From Plasmodium malariae (lineage: Eukaryota > Apicomplexa > Aconoidasida > Haemosporida > Plasmodiidae), in contig NC_041777.1 in the NCBI RefSeq assembly GCF_900090045.1, positions 675,501 through 739,500 of the forward strand: DNA of 64,000 nucleotides, in the 5' to 3' direction. The notes below the pieces were generated by a model. It searched no databases and was not told where the DNA came from. It worked only from the letters and a program-made list of their open reading frames with translations. Shown here piece by piece: positions 10,244 through 20,563 of the stretch. Every line of letters begins with the position of its first letter. The first letter of the stretch is position 1. A program made the translations under genes and the position numbers.

Positions 10244-12772
10244 ATGAACAAGTCAAAGGAAATATTCTATGATAAGGAGAAGAAATTCTTCCTTTATTTG
10301 ATGGTATACGTGAGCAGGTTTTTTATGAACGATGAGGAAATAGTAATATTCGATCTGTTTGTCAATAATGAATGTCTATATTTAGAAAAAGATTTAATTA
10401 ATAATATTAATATGAACGAGCAGAAAATAAGAAGCATTTTAACTAAATTTTTAAAGGACAAATTTATTATCCAAGTACAAAAAAATAAAAATAATGAAAA
10501 GGGAAGCTCCTATCAGACTTATTATTGTCTGAACAATTATATTGTATATGTTATTGACTACAGAATAAAGCAAATGGAAAGTGAGCTCCAAAAAAAAAAA
10601 AGCGAGAGCGATATATACATTTGTAATTTTTGTAATGCTACATATTCACAACTGGATGCTCAGACACTTCCCCTGGATGCATACGACGCGCACTTCCTAT
10701 GCTTCTGCAATAACAAAATAGATTTAATAGTAAGTTTACCATGTGCCTCAACGGGGCAATAAAAAGTGGACGGGGGAGGGGAGCTAAATCAACGCAAAAT
10801 TACGCGCACACGTATAAATATACATATACGTACACATGTACACACTCTTACAATGTGTGCAAGTGGGAGATTACTTAATGAATGCATATTGCGCATAATA
10901 CATGTACATGTATACATGTGTATATGCATATAAATGTATATATACATAGTATATATGAACATACATTGTGAAGAAAAAAAATAGGCTACTTCCACAAGTT
11001 ATGTACGAAACCCTTACCTAATGCTGCCTTTTGTTTTCACTCGAGCAATAAGAAGCTTGGAGTGACTGTTCATAAAATGGCAAAAAAGGCATTCCTGTGT
11101 GCGTCTGCGCATATGTATGCATGTACGTGTATGTATGTACTTGTATATATGTACTTGTATATATGTACTTGTATGTGTTGCACATGTATATGTGTACTCG
11201 TATGTGTTGCACATGTATATGTGTACTCGTATGTGTTTCACAAGTATATATGTACTTGTATGTGTGCTCATGTGCGTATAAGCGCGTGGACGAATCGCTT
11301 AATTTATCAAGTAGCCAAACAGGAAAGGAATCGAACTACCAATCATTTTGTCTGTTTGGTAGTTACAACTCTTTACTTGGCAAAATTTATTTTGTTAAAA
11401 AGGATTATTAGTATTTTTTCCGTTTGCTCCCACCTCCTTATGCCACTCCTGCTCAGCTTGTTACTAATCAACATTTTGCGCGCTTTCATTTTATTATTTT
11501 TTTTTATTTATTTTTTATATACTGTATGTTACTTTGTTTTGCTTTGCTTTTTACGCTTTACTTTTTATTTTATTTTTTTTTTTTTATTTTTGAACTTTAT
11601 AATTTTTTTTTTAAAAAAAATGCAGGAAAAGGACGACAGCAGCAACGAGCACATGTATAATAAATACACGAAATACTTAAACATCTTAAAGGAGCATATA
11701 GAAAAGCTAAAGAACTATTCCATACCGTTGTATACAGAAAAATTTAGTAGAAAGAATTTGAATTCATCCAACTCGTTTGTAACAGATAATTCTTCAGACG
11801 AGTCGGCTACAAACAATTCTTCGGAGCTGTCCTTGACCAATAACTCTTCCTTGATTTCTCAAAGTAGGCCAATGAGATGTCAGAAAGAGATTAAACAAAT
11901 AAACGAGGAAAAGCACGATAAGATGAATGTGCAAATGTACATAGTGCATTGTGTTATACACCCGACGTACGTGGACTTAAAGATTATTGTTAAATGTTTA
12001 ACGCATCTAGGCCATATGCAAATATGTATGTATGTTTTGCATTTACATATGTTCGTTTGCACACACGTATGTTCAAATGCATGTACGCATGCACATATTC
12101 ACGTGCTGTTCATTTTTCGTTTACCTTCCCATTTTGTGCACACCAGATCAAGCAAAACAAATTGTCGAAAATGGTAAGAGCAAAAAAGAAGAAACGTACA
12201 CAGACACATGCAGCAGTGTCATAAAAACAGACAAAAAAATAAAAATTTGCATGAATGTGCAAGGTAAAAATAACATAAAAAAATTGCCAAATGCGGATTT
12301 TACAAAAATGGTAATTACTCCAAAGAATGATGAAAAAGAAGAAAATGCAATTGATAAGAATAAAGAGATAAGTAAAAATAAAAATGATAATATTGTTGAG
12401 GAATCTAAATGTGAAAAAAATAAAGATGATAAACAACAAACGGATGAACCGGAGTTACCCCTTTTTTTTATACAAAAATTTAATAAAAAATTTACCCTAA
12501 TCAGTAAGCAAATTTTATATCAAGCATTTTGTAAAAGCGATGTTAAGAATATATGTACATCTATTTCTTTTGCCTCTCCCTCGCCATTGTGGCTGCTTTG
12601 TAACTGCACTGTAACTGTACTGTAACTACATTTTAACTGCATTTTAACTACATTTTAACTAAATTTTAACTAAATTTTTTTTAAAGACGCCCAAAAACTA
12701 CAACAAGACATGACGCAAGAAGAATTTGAAGAATTTATGGATTTGCAAGACGAATACTTAGATAAAATATGA
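10244..12772 (+). CDS. Transcription initiation factor TFIIE alpha subunit-like protein
   Basis: Reconstructed as four exons: 10244-10729 (phase 0, GTAAGT donor), 11626-12025 (phase 1, GTATGT donor), 12147-12530 (an alternative donor at 12554 is possible) and 12687-12772 with stop TGA; about 451 residues. Residues 1-110 are a helix-rich winged-helix region (KFFLYLMVYVSRFFMNDEEI), and residues about 127-160 form the TFIIE-alpha-type zinc finger: ICNFCNATYSQLDAQTLPLD followed by AHFLCFCNNKIDL. TFIIE alpha acts in the nucleus with TFIIE beta, recruiting TFIIH to RNA polymerase II promoters. The second cysteine pair is C-x-C rather than the usual C-x2-C. The middle is Ser/Asn- and Lys-rich; the end is acidic (MTQEEFEEFMDLQDEYLDKI). 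The 896-nt first intron is rich in TGTATG repeats. Start ATG is chosen because the upstream in-frame sequence is T-rich and not protein-like. Exons 1 and 2 are firm; junctions 3 and 4 less so. Confidence 0.7.
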
Positions 12773-13205
12773 GATTAACATGATTAAGTTATAGAGAAGC
12801 TGAACGATGAAATTACGCAGATGAGGGGCCACACGCATAGCTATGTTTGTATATATATATATAATATGAGCATATACACGTATGTATATATGTATATACT
12901 TACATGTGCGGGATCCTCCGACATAGAAAGCCTACAGCCGCACAAACGCAAATGCCAGAACTACATTAAAAGTTCTTACTCTGAAATATTAAAAGAAAAA
13001 AAAAAACAAACAACAAATAGAAAGTAATGAAGACACCCTTTCGGAAAACTCCGTCCAGACGAACAGTAGTCGGGAGAAAGAAGTAAAAAACTGTTATAGG
13101 AATTGCCGCCGTGATATTGTTAACTTAAAACGAACCACTCGTCTAGCTTCTCATTATGAATTTTGTGCATATGGACTACGCACCATTTGTCAGTATATGG
13201 GTTGA
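12773..13205 (+). pseudogene. Broken continuation of the TFIIE alpha reading frame
   Basis: After the TGA at 12770-12772 the sequence still looks coding. YEINMIK (one frame over) and VIEKLNDEITQ run up to 12820, where ACGCAG is followed by ATGAGG; a normal donor would read GTGAGG. A good acceptor CTACAG ends at 12937 and keeps phase 0, leading into PHKRKCQNYIKSSYSEILKE. An 11-A run at 12996-13006 then shifts the frame; with ten As the reading would go on through KQQIESNEDTLSENSVQTNS to a stop at 13203-13205. So two compensating indels, one splice-donor change and one homopolymer indel separate this from an intact C-terminal extension. It is either real decay of the tail or clustered sequencing errors. 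Confidence 0.5.
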
Positions 13206-13803
13206 CCAAGGTAGAAACCGTATACGCATATATATATACGTATATATGTTCTCCTTGCCACTTTAGTTCTTTAATAATTTCACATTAATTAATTTGTTTT
13301 ATATATATATATATATATATAACAACAATTATGTTTACGAAATTGTATCATAATTTTTATATTTTTATTTGATTTATTTTTTATTTTTTTATTTGACTTT
13401 TTTTTTTACTGTGCCCATTTAATATTTATGTACGGTTTCTTTTTGTCATTTTATTAGAATTTTTTTTTTTTCTCCTGCTGCAAAATAATTAACGTGCTTT
13501 ATTACTTTAATTTTTTTTTTTTTTTCTCTTTTTTCAACGACTCTTTTCGTAGTTCACTGTGCTTTATTAATTCTAAGAACTGCTGTTCTTTTATTTAAAA
13601 TTTTGAAAATCGGCACTCGAACAAAACGGACATATGTATAAATATTTATATGTATGTATTTGTGTATATGCCTATTTACTATTTGCATAATTGCGTATAT
13701 GACTATTTACTATTTGCATAATTGCGTATATGACTATTTACCATTTACATATTTGCGTATATGCCTATTTATCTACTTGTATATTTGTTTATTTTATTTT
13801 ATT

Positions 13804-13839
<36 letters not shown>

Positions 13840-14129
13840 CTCGCGTTCGAGCTCTCGAGCGCTCCAGCAAATTTCAGTGCATTCGTCTGCCGTGTAGCAA
13901 ATAACGGTGTACCCCTTTTTGATGTTTTTTTATTTCTTTATTTTTAAATTCAAATGATTGTACATTTCACTTTTGTTCATTTTGTTTATCAACTTTTAAC
14001 TTGTAGTAAATATTTTATTTCTGACCATTTTATTTCCTGTGGTCACTCATAATATTAAAAAAAAATAATAAAACTCCAAGAAAAGGGGCAACTAGCCAAA
14101 GTGAACAACGTTTATTGTACCTCTTTCTT

Positions 14130-14160
<31 letters not shown>

Positions 14161-14524
14161 GTTAGGAAAGAGGAAGGAGTAACTCATCTACTTTTATAAT
14201 TCATGTGAGTTTGTAAGTAGCAACGCCACTTTCCTTTGTTTAGTTGCTCCACGGACAAGTGCACATATATGCGTTTGGTTGTTTGTATATTTGTACGTTT
14301 GTTTGTCTGTATGTATGTCTGTACGTTTGTATGTCCGCACGTTTATACGTACATACGAACAGCTTCAAAAATAATTGATAATCCTTTTGCACACTTGAGT
14401 AATCATATGTTAATGGTATCACCTCCTTGTGCTCTACTCGATCATTTCTAAGGCACTTTGTGTGTTTGTATGGTACACACACACACACACACAAATACAT
14501 ACATCTTCGCTGTTTCGCTTCAAG
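13206..14524. other. Spacer upstream of the tRNA-ribosyltransferase gene
   Basis: T-rich spacer with poly(T) runs near 13514, 13810 and 14130, a diverged TATTTGCATAATTGCGTATATGACTATTTAC-type repeat near 13650-13790, and a GT-rich tract near 14270-14345. It should contain the promoter and 5' UTR of the gene at 14525. No gene seen. Confidence 0.6.
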
Positions 14525-17094
14525 ATGAAGAAAGATCATGTTAGAAAAGACGAATGGGAAAAGAAAGAGAATAAAGAAAAGTGGAACTCACATATCTCTA
14601 TCTCATCAGAGAATACAACAAAAAAAAGGAAAAGTAAAACAGAAGGAGGCAATACCAATAAAATTAGTAGTCGTAGTAACAGTAGTAATACTAATAGAAA
14701 TAATAATTACAATACCTATAACATTAACAATAGACATAACGCTAATGGAATTGTCAATGATACGAACAGTGGCTATGATGAACCGCTGCTGTTTGATTTC
14801 TTGACAAAGGAAAATTATGAACAGTACAACAATTTTGTAAATTTCTGTGAAATTAATTTTTCGGGCATAGATTTGAAGGACGTAAACGACACTGTTGACC
14901 ATTTGAGGAGGGGCAATAACGTGTACCTTTCGAATTATGTAAGCAGTTCAAGTGAAGAGGAAGAAGAAACTGGAGCAGCAGTGGGGGTAGAGGCCGGAGC
15001 AGCAGTGGGGGTAGAGGCCGGAGCAGAAGCGGGGGTAGAGGCCGGAGTAGAAGCGGGGGTAGACGCATCTTCCAGGGTGAGAAGAAAAAAAGGAGCGTAC
15101 AGGAAAAACCTGAAGCTAATTAATATAAAGCGGAGCAAAAGAGCAAGAGTGAATATGATAATCATAAAAAAAAAGTTTTACAATAGGAGGAGGGATAGCA
15201 GTAATGATGATGAAGGAAAGGCAGAGGGAGGAAAAACAAATACAGTCATCATATCACCCTTCTTTATGCCTGTGGGAACAAAATGCTGTATCAAAGGACT
15301 AATAGCAGAAGAAGTAGAAAATATATGTAATTACATTATATTAAGCAATACATATCATTTATCAAATATATATGATATGTCCATTTTTAAAAATAATAAG
15401 GACATTAACAATTTTATAAGATTTCCAAATGCGATTCTGACCGATTCAGGTGGTTTCCAAATGGTGTCCTTAAGTAAAAGGATAAAGATACTGGAGGAGG
15501 GCATACTGTTCAATAACATATATGATAGCTCGATAATAAGGAAAAACATAAGTGTGGACACAGGCAAGAGTACAAACGTGGACATACACATAGACAGCCA
15601 CATAGACAACCACATTGACGGCAACATTGACGACCACATTGAGGACCATGTGAATACTAACGTGGATTCTATCTACCCTGGGGGGGATGCCAGTGATAGA
15701 GGTACAAGTAAGAAGAACATGCCTGGGAAGGAACAACCAAAATACAGGGGAAAAACGGCCAATAAGGATGGACACATAACTGAAATAATGGAAGAGCAAA
15801 AAAACAAGGGGGGTAAAAATGCAAAGGAAAAATATTTAAATATTGGTGAGGATATATTATTATCACCTGAATTGTCCATAAAATTACAAAACCAAATAGG
15901 GAGCGATATAATCATGGCTTTAGATGATGTAAGGTCAGCCACAGAAATGGACATTAACAAAATTGAAGAGGCAACTTGTAGAACTAATAGATGGTTGAAA
16001 AGATGTATAGATAGTCATAAAAGAAAAGAAGAACAAACATTATTTGGTATAATACAAGGGGGGTTACACATATCTTTAAGGAATAAATCAATGGAATTTA
16101 TTATAAAACAAAAATTAAATGGTTATGCTGTAGGCGGTTTATGTGGAGGGGAAAAAAAAAAAAAATTTATTGAAATTATTAATCATTGTTCTAATGAGAA
16201 AAATAAAAAATATAATTATTTACCTGTTAATAAATGTAGGTATATAATGGGAATAGGGTATATAATAGATATTCTTTTTTGTTCCCTTTTTGGTTACGAT
16301 ATGTATGATTGTGTTTATCCTTCAAGAACAGCTCGATTTAATACTGCTTTAAGTTTTGATGGCACTATAAAATTAAAGTTATCCAAATATAAATATGATT
16401 TCACTCCAATTGTAAAACATTGTAGTTGTTATGTGTGTAAAAAATATACAAAGTCTTCTATACATTTACTTATTTCTAAAAAGAACCCCATCGTAAATAT
16501 ATTACTTACTATTCATAATCTTTACTTTACTTTACACTTTTGCTATTTGATGCGTGTTTCCATTTTTGTCGACAAAATTGACCAGTTTGTTACCACTGTA
16601 CTTTATAACAACTTTGTAATTGGCTATAAAAATGGAAACTACAAAATTCCTGATAATGATAAAGTTGACTTGACGTGCAAAATGGCTAGTTGCGCTACTC
16701 ATGCGAAGCAAAAACCTGTGCACAGTAATCCAATTGTTGACCCTATTCCGGTGAACGACTCAAATGCGAGTTTCGCCCATATTACTAGCGTGGTACTTCC
16801 CTACCAAGGGGAAGCCAAACATATGGAAGTGGATGAAGAAGCTGGAGAAGTGAAATCGAAACAGACAGCGAATAATAACACTGCAGATATACCAAGCGGC
16901 ATATGCGAAGAAGAAATGGTAAATATCAGATGGGACGGTGAAATAAATGTACGTCGGCATTCCACAATTTTGCAAGATTCTTCAACAAGTCGAATGCTCA
17001 GCATGTGTAGAAAAGAAAAAATGATAAATGAGTTAAAGGAGCATTTACCGTACTGGGCGTTAGAAGCACTGCAGCATGCCGACATTGAACTTAA

Positions 17095-17101
<7 letters not shown>
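14525..17101 (+). CDS. Queuine tRNA-ribosyltransferase (TGT) catalytic subunit
   Basis: Single exon, 858 residues from MKKDHVRKDEWEKKE; an in-frame ATG 96 nt upstream is less likely because the extra peptide is microsatellite-derived (THTHTQIHTS). The enzyme exchanges guanine-34 of tRNAs for Asp, Asn, His and Tyr with queuine. Family motifs are in order: LTDSGGFQMVSLS (about residue 305), GSDIIMALDDV, LFGIIQGGLH, GYAVGGLCGGE, and DCVYPSRTARF (about 594), whose Asp is the catalytic nucleophile in TGT enzymes. The zinc site is CSCYVCKKY (about 633) with the His in TIHNLYF about 25 residues on. The protein is twice the usual size: the N-terminal 240 residues hold Lys/Asn-rich and GVEAGAE-type repeat sequence, a 130-residue insert with HIDSHIDNHIDG repeats sits after the first motif, and a 150-residue Plasmodium tail follows the zinc site. 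QTRT1 would be the animal counterpart. Whether the parasite salvages queuine from the host is inference. Confidence 0.93.
14974..15066 (+). repeat. GVEAG-type coding repeat in the TGT gene
   Basis: GC-rich imperfect tandem units encode Ala-Gly-Val-Glu-Ala-Gly-Ala motifs in the N-terminal extension of the tRNA-ribosyltransferase. They resemble the ADVEAG repeat of the GDAP2-like gene, although the proteins are unrelated. Confidence 0.8.
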
Positions 17102-17133
<32 letters not shown>

Positions 17134-17454
17134 CTTGAAACATACTTTGAGAGCATAAAATGGACATTTTGGCTGTTTCGCCATTTTGGGAAGTAACGAA
17201 ATTTAAGTATAAGCATCCATATTTCATCTCGTTCTGTTTTGCTTTACTCCTTTTACTTTTTTTTTTCCCTTGCGCACTTTTAAGTAGTAATTAAGCAGAA
17301 ATACAGGTAAACATATTTGCACCAAACAGGAAAAGCATAATTACCAGCCATAAAAAAAAAAAATAATAATAAAAATAAAATCTCACAACGCATAATGATA
17401 TGAACACATATGTGTGAAACCTCACCCAGAAAATAAAATAAATTAAAATAAAAA

Positions 17455-17631
17455 TAAAATAAAACAAAATGAAACAAAATGAAACAAAATGAAACAAAAT
17501 AAAACAAAATAAAACAAAATAAAACAAAATGAAACAAAATAAAACAAAATAAAACAAAATAAAACAAAATAAAACAAAATAAAACAAAATAAAACAAAAT
17601 AAAATAAAACAAAACAAAATAAAATAAAATA
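17455..17631. repeat. 10-bp minisatellite (AAAACAAAAT)
   Basis: About seventeen tandem copies of AAAACAAAAT with an A/G variant, preceded and followed by AAAAT pentamers. In non-coding spacer; the minus strand reads as Phe/Cys/Leu-rich artefacts. Confidence 0.85.
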
Positions 17632-17889
17632 AGCATTGGTATTTCCTTCTTTGTTTTAATTCATTAGATCCTTATCATGTATTGAAGGGCTACTATTTAT
17701 TTTTATCTTTTGTAAAAAAGGAACGTTCAAAATATAGGCATAATAATAAGTCTACAAGCTTTTTAATTTTATAATGGGACGGAAAATAGGACAAACACGA
17801 AACGCAAAAACGTTCGTTTAAATTATTTTCTTAAAGGGAGAAACATTGCCGCTACTACTGCTGAAGCGTACGTGTAGGCATACATGTAT

Positions 17890-18027
17890 GCGTAAATTCG
17901 TCTATGTGTGAATATGCGCGTGTATGTGTGACTATGCGCGTGTATGTGTGAATAAGCGCGTGTATGTGTGAATAAGCGCGTGTATGTGTGAATATGCGCG
18001 TGTATGTATGAATATAGGTGTGTATGT

Positions 18028-18075
<48 letters not shown>
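17890..18075. repeat. 20-bp minisatellite followed by an (AT)n tract
   Basis: Six copies of a 20-bp unit GTGTATGTGTGAATATGCGC (with AAG/ATG variants) run into about 45 bp of alternating A and T. Non-coding, likely hypervariable. Confidence 0.8.
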
Positions 18076-18077
<2 letters not shown>

Positions 18078-18359
18078 GCGTGTGTATTTGTGAATATGGA
18101 AACGCATCATCACTACAGCTCCTTTGCTAAATGCGCGCAGCTAGACCCTTCATACAGTTATAAAACAACGTTCCATAGGAATTCAGGAATATCATATAAC
18201 TATACCACAAAATATTTATTCTCATTATTTGCCAGTTACACACCAATGCTGTCTAAAATATAAAAGGAGCGTAATTGTGGGGAGAGGGGGAAAAAAAAAA
18301 AAAAAAAACATATATATATATATATATACATAAATAATATACATAAATAATATATATAC

Positions 18360-20046
18360 ATGTTTAAAATTATTTCACCGAAAAAAGGAATAATTAATAG
18401 CAGAAATAAGCGTCCATCACGTGTCATTCATCTGACTTTCATTTGTTCTACTGTTTTATTTTTTTTTATTTTTACGTATATTCACATATATATTTAAGTA
18501 TTTATTTTTATTATATCTTATTTTTTTTTATTATTTTTTTTTTTTTTCTCGTTTGAGAATTTTTAATTTACATTTTTCTATGTGTGTGTTTATTTACTAG
18601 CACGAATACTAAAAATTAAGAGAAACCCTTTTGAATATCTTTTATATAATACATTGAAAAAAGTAAAGAAGGAAAACTTATATGCAAATATAAACACATA
18701 AAAATAACACATATATATACTCCCCTTTGCAGTCGATTATACTTACACCTTCAAGTAATGCAATAGCGGACAAATATTTAAGCGCTAGTTCACCCATTTT
18801 AAATGCTCAAGGAAAAAAAAATTTTGAAATGGAAAATATCAGAGAGTGTTGGAAAAAGGTAATGGCAATATTTCATTAAAAGAAATTAAAGCATCAAAGG
18901 AAAAAAAAAAAAAAAAAAAATACATGAATACAAGAAAAAATATGGAATAAATACACAAAAAAATATGTGAAAAAAAAAGCGTTTACCCTTTTTTTAGCTT
19001 TTTTTTTTTTTTTCCCCCCCCCCTTCCGATCACCATTATTATTCTCTGCATTACGCGCATATGTACGCATACATGAACATGTATATGCATATATATATAT
19101 GTACACATTTTTAAGTCTCTTTTTTGTTCCCTCTTCCCCCTTATTTTTTTTATTTTATTTTATTTTTTAAATGCTATTTAATGTGCAAAATTTTACGTAA
19201 AACTCAAAGCGCTGAATTGACATTTTTATGTTCCCTTTTTAATGACGTACAAGATATAACACTGATGAAAATTTGCATTACGTAGCTTTGTTTTAGTGCA
19301 TGGACAATTTATTTAAGGTTTACCTGCACAGTACATGTACATTTACGCGTAATTTATGCACATCCATACGCTCATTTACATATATACACATTTACACACA
19401 TACACATTTACACACTTATACATTTACACACATACACGCATACACACATACACACATTTACACTCTCAAACATTCGCACTTTTACGCCATCACGCATTCA
19501 CCTTATTACGCATTTATACATATGTATATACGTATACTCATATATGTACAAACTTTTTTGCTGTGTATATATGGTTACATTACCTTGCCTGTACATTCGC
19601 TTTTCCGCATTTTCTGTAACATGCACACACAAAATAAAAAAAAATAAAAAAAAGAGAAGTACAAAATAGAGAAGTACAAAATAGAGAAGTACAAAATTTA
19701 GAAGTACAAAATAGAGAAGTACAAAATTGAGAAGTACAAAATTGAGAAGTACAAAATAGAGAAGTATAAAATAGAGAAGTATAAAATAAAGAAGTACAAA
19801 ATAGAGAAGTACAAAATAGAGAAGTACAAAATAGAAAAGTACAAAATAGAGAAGTATAAAATAAAGAAGTACAAAATAGAGAAGTATAAAATAAAGTACA
19901 AAATAGAGAAGTATAAAATAAAGAAGTACAAAATAGCAGAAGAATTATGTTCAACTGAAAACGTAGAAAAATTAATTTTAAAAGCACATGAATATTCATG
20001 CCATTTGAGAAAAAATTGGAGTTATGTACATAAATGTGAAATATGA
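18360..20046 (+). CDS. Small four-exon protein with an in-frame KYKIE repeat; possible mitochondrial protein
   Basis: Exons 18360-18420, 18601-18662, 18733-18858 and 19702-20046 join in phases 1, 0 and 0 to give 197 residues. Exon 1 starts MFKIISPKKGIINSRNKRPS, basic and free of acidic residues, as in mitochondrial presequences. Exons 2 and 3 read RNPFEYLLYNTLKK and SIILTPSSNAIADKYLSASS; acceptors TTTACTAG and CTTTGCAG and donor GTAATG are good. Exon 4 opens at a TTTAG acceptor inside a 15-bp minisatellite, translates fifteen KYKIE units and continues into EELCSTENVEKLILKAHEYS and HLRKNWSYVHKCEI, then TGA. One repeat unit has lost exactly three bases, so frame is preserved, which argues for translation. 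The non-repeat parts faintly resemble the NDUFA5/complex I B13 family (Pro-Asn-Ala then a Lys-Tyr helix, and an AE/AHE..L helix at the end), odd because Plasmodium lacks complex I; treat that as a guess. Alternatively the repeat is intron and exon 4 starts later. Confidence 0.6.
19654..19935 (+). repeat. 15-bp minisatellite, coding in its 3' part
   Basis: About nineteen units of GAGAAGTACAAAATA. The first three units are followed by a TAG that doubles as a possible splice acceptor at 19701; the remaining units are an open KYKIE repeat leading into the last exon of the small gene. C/T changes are mostly synonymous (TAC/TAT). Confidence 0.85.
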
Positions 20047-20563
20047 ATATATTCACAATATATATTTATGTATACGTACACATATATATATATAAATATA
20101 TATGTGAAGGATAATAGTATGAGGACAAGGATAGGCGTATATACATGCATGCATATATATATATGCATGTATTAATTTATGCAAAATAAGAGTATGTGCT
20201 TGTGTGTTTATTTCATTTATACCTTTTTAAATAGCCATTATGCTCCCTTTTTAATTCACACAACAATTAAGACAACACATTAAATAAACTTCTTTTTTTT
20301 TTTCACACTAGGCAAACTAATATATATATACATAAAATAAATATCTTTTCGCATTTACGTGCTACTGGCTTAAGATTATAAAGGAACATTGCCGGAACAG
20401 CTACATGCCGTGAGCAGTGTTTTTCCTCATTTCCGTCTTCGTCTTTTCCCGTACGTCTGCAACTGCTATTGCTACCACTGCTAGTTTAATTTTTGCTTCT
20501 TCTTTTTCTTCCCCCACTTTCACTTCCATCTATTGTGCCACCCCCCTCTAAGGAGAAGCAAAA
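20047..20563. other. Promoter region of CDPK4
   Basis: AT-rich spacer with TATATA stretches, a short palindromic ATACATGCATGCATATAT segment near 20142 and a pyrimidine-rich 120 bp just before the start codon. Holds the 3' UTR of the small gene and the CDPK4 promoter; no further exon seen. Confidence 0.55.

Larger units (their letters stand above)
17102..18359. other. Repeat-rich spacer
   Basis: Begins with a 27-nt poly(A) directly after the TGT stop codon, then a short T-rich stretch, a 10-bp minisatellite, a 20-bp minisatellite and an (AT)n tract. A peptide-like stretch at 18094-18260 (METHHHYSSFAKCAQLDPSY) was considered and not called. The promoter of the small gene at 18360 must lie here. 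Confidence 0.6.

Noticed and set aside
11290..11370. TTCGATTCC-like word on the minus strand suggesting a tRNA T-arm
   Set aside because: The flanking bases do not form the T stem, and no acceptor, D or anticodon stem could be folded.
11062..11625. Upstream part of a long plus-strand frame before 11626
   Set aside because: Made of TATGTACTTGTATGTG repeats and hydrophobic T-rich sequence; it behaves as the first TFIIE alpha intron, with a good acceptor at 11625.
17280..17636. Minus-strand frames with FYFVLFCFILF repeats
   Set aside because: Translation of the AAAACAAAAT minisatellite; not a membrane protein gene.
18018..18263. Plus-strand frame with METHHHYSSFAKCAQLDPSY
   Set aside because: Considered as a first exon of the gene at 18360, but it has no good donor in the needed phase and begins inside an (AT)n tract.
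19580..20056. Minus-strand 158-residue frame with CTSLFYTSLF repeats
   Set aside because: Shadow of the KYKIE coding repeat; the plus strand has matching splice sites and a non-repetitive C-terminus.
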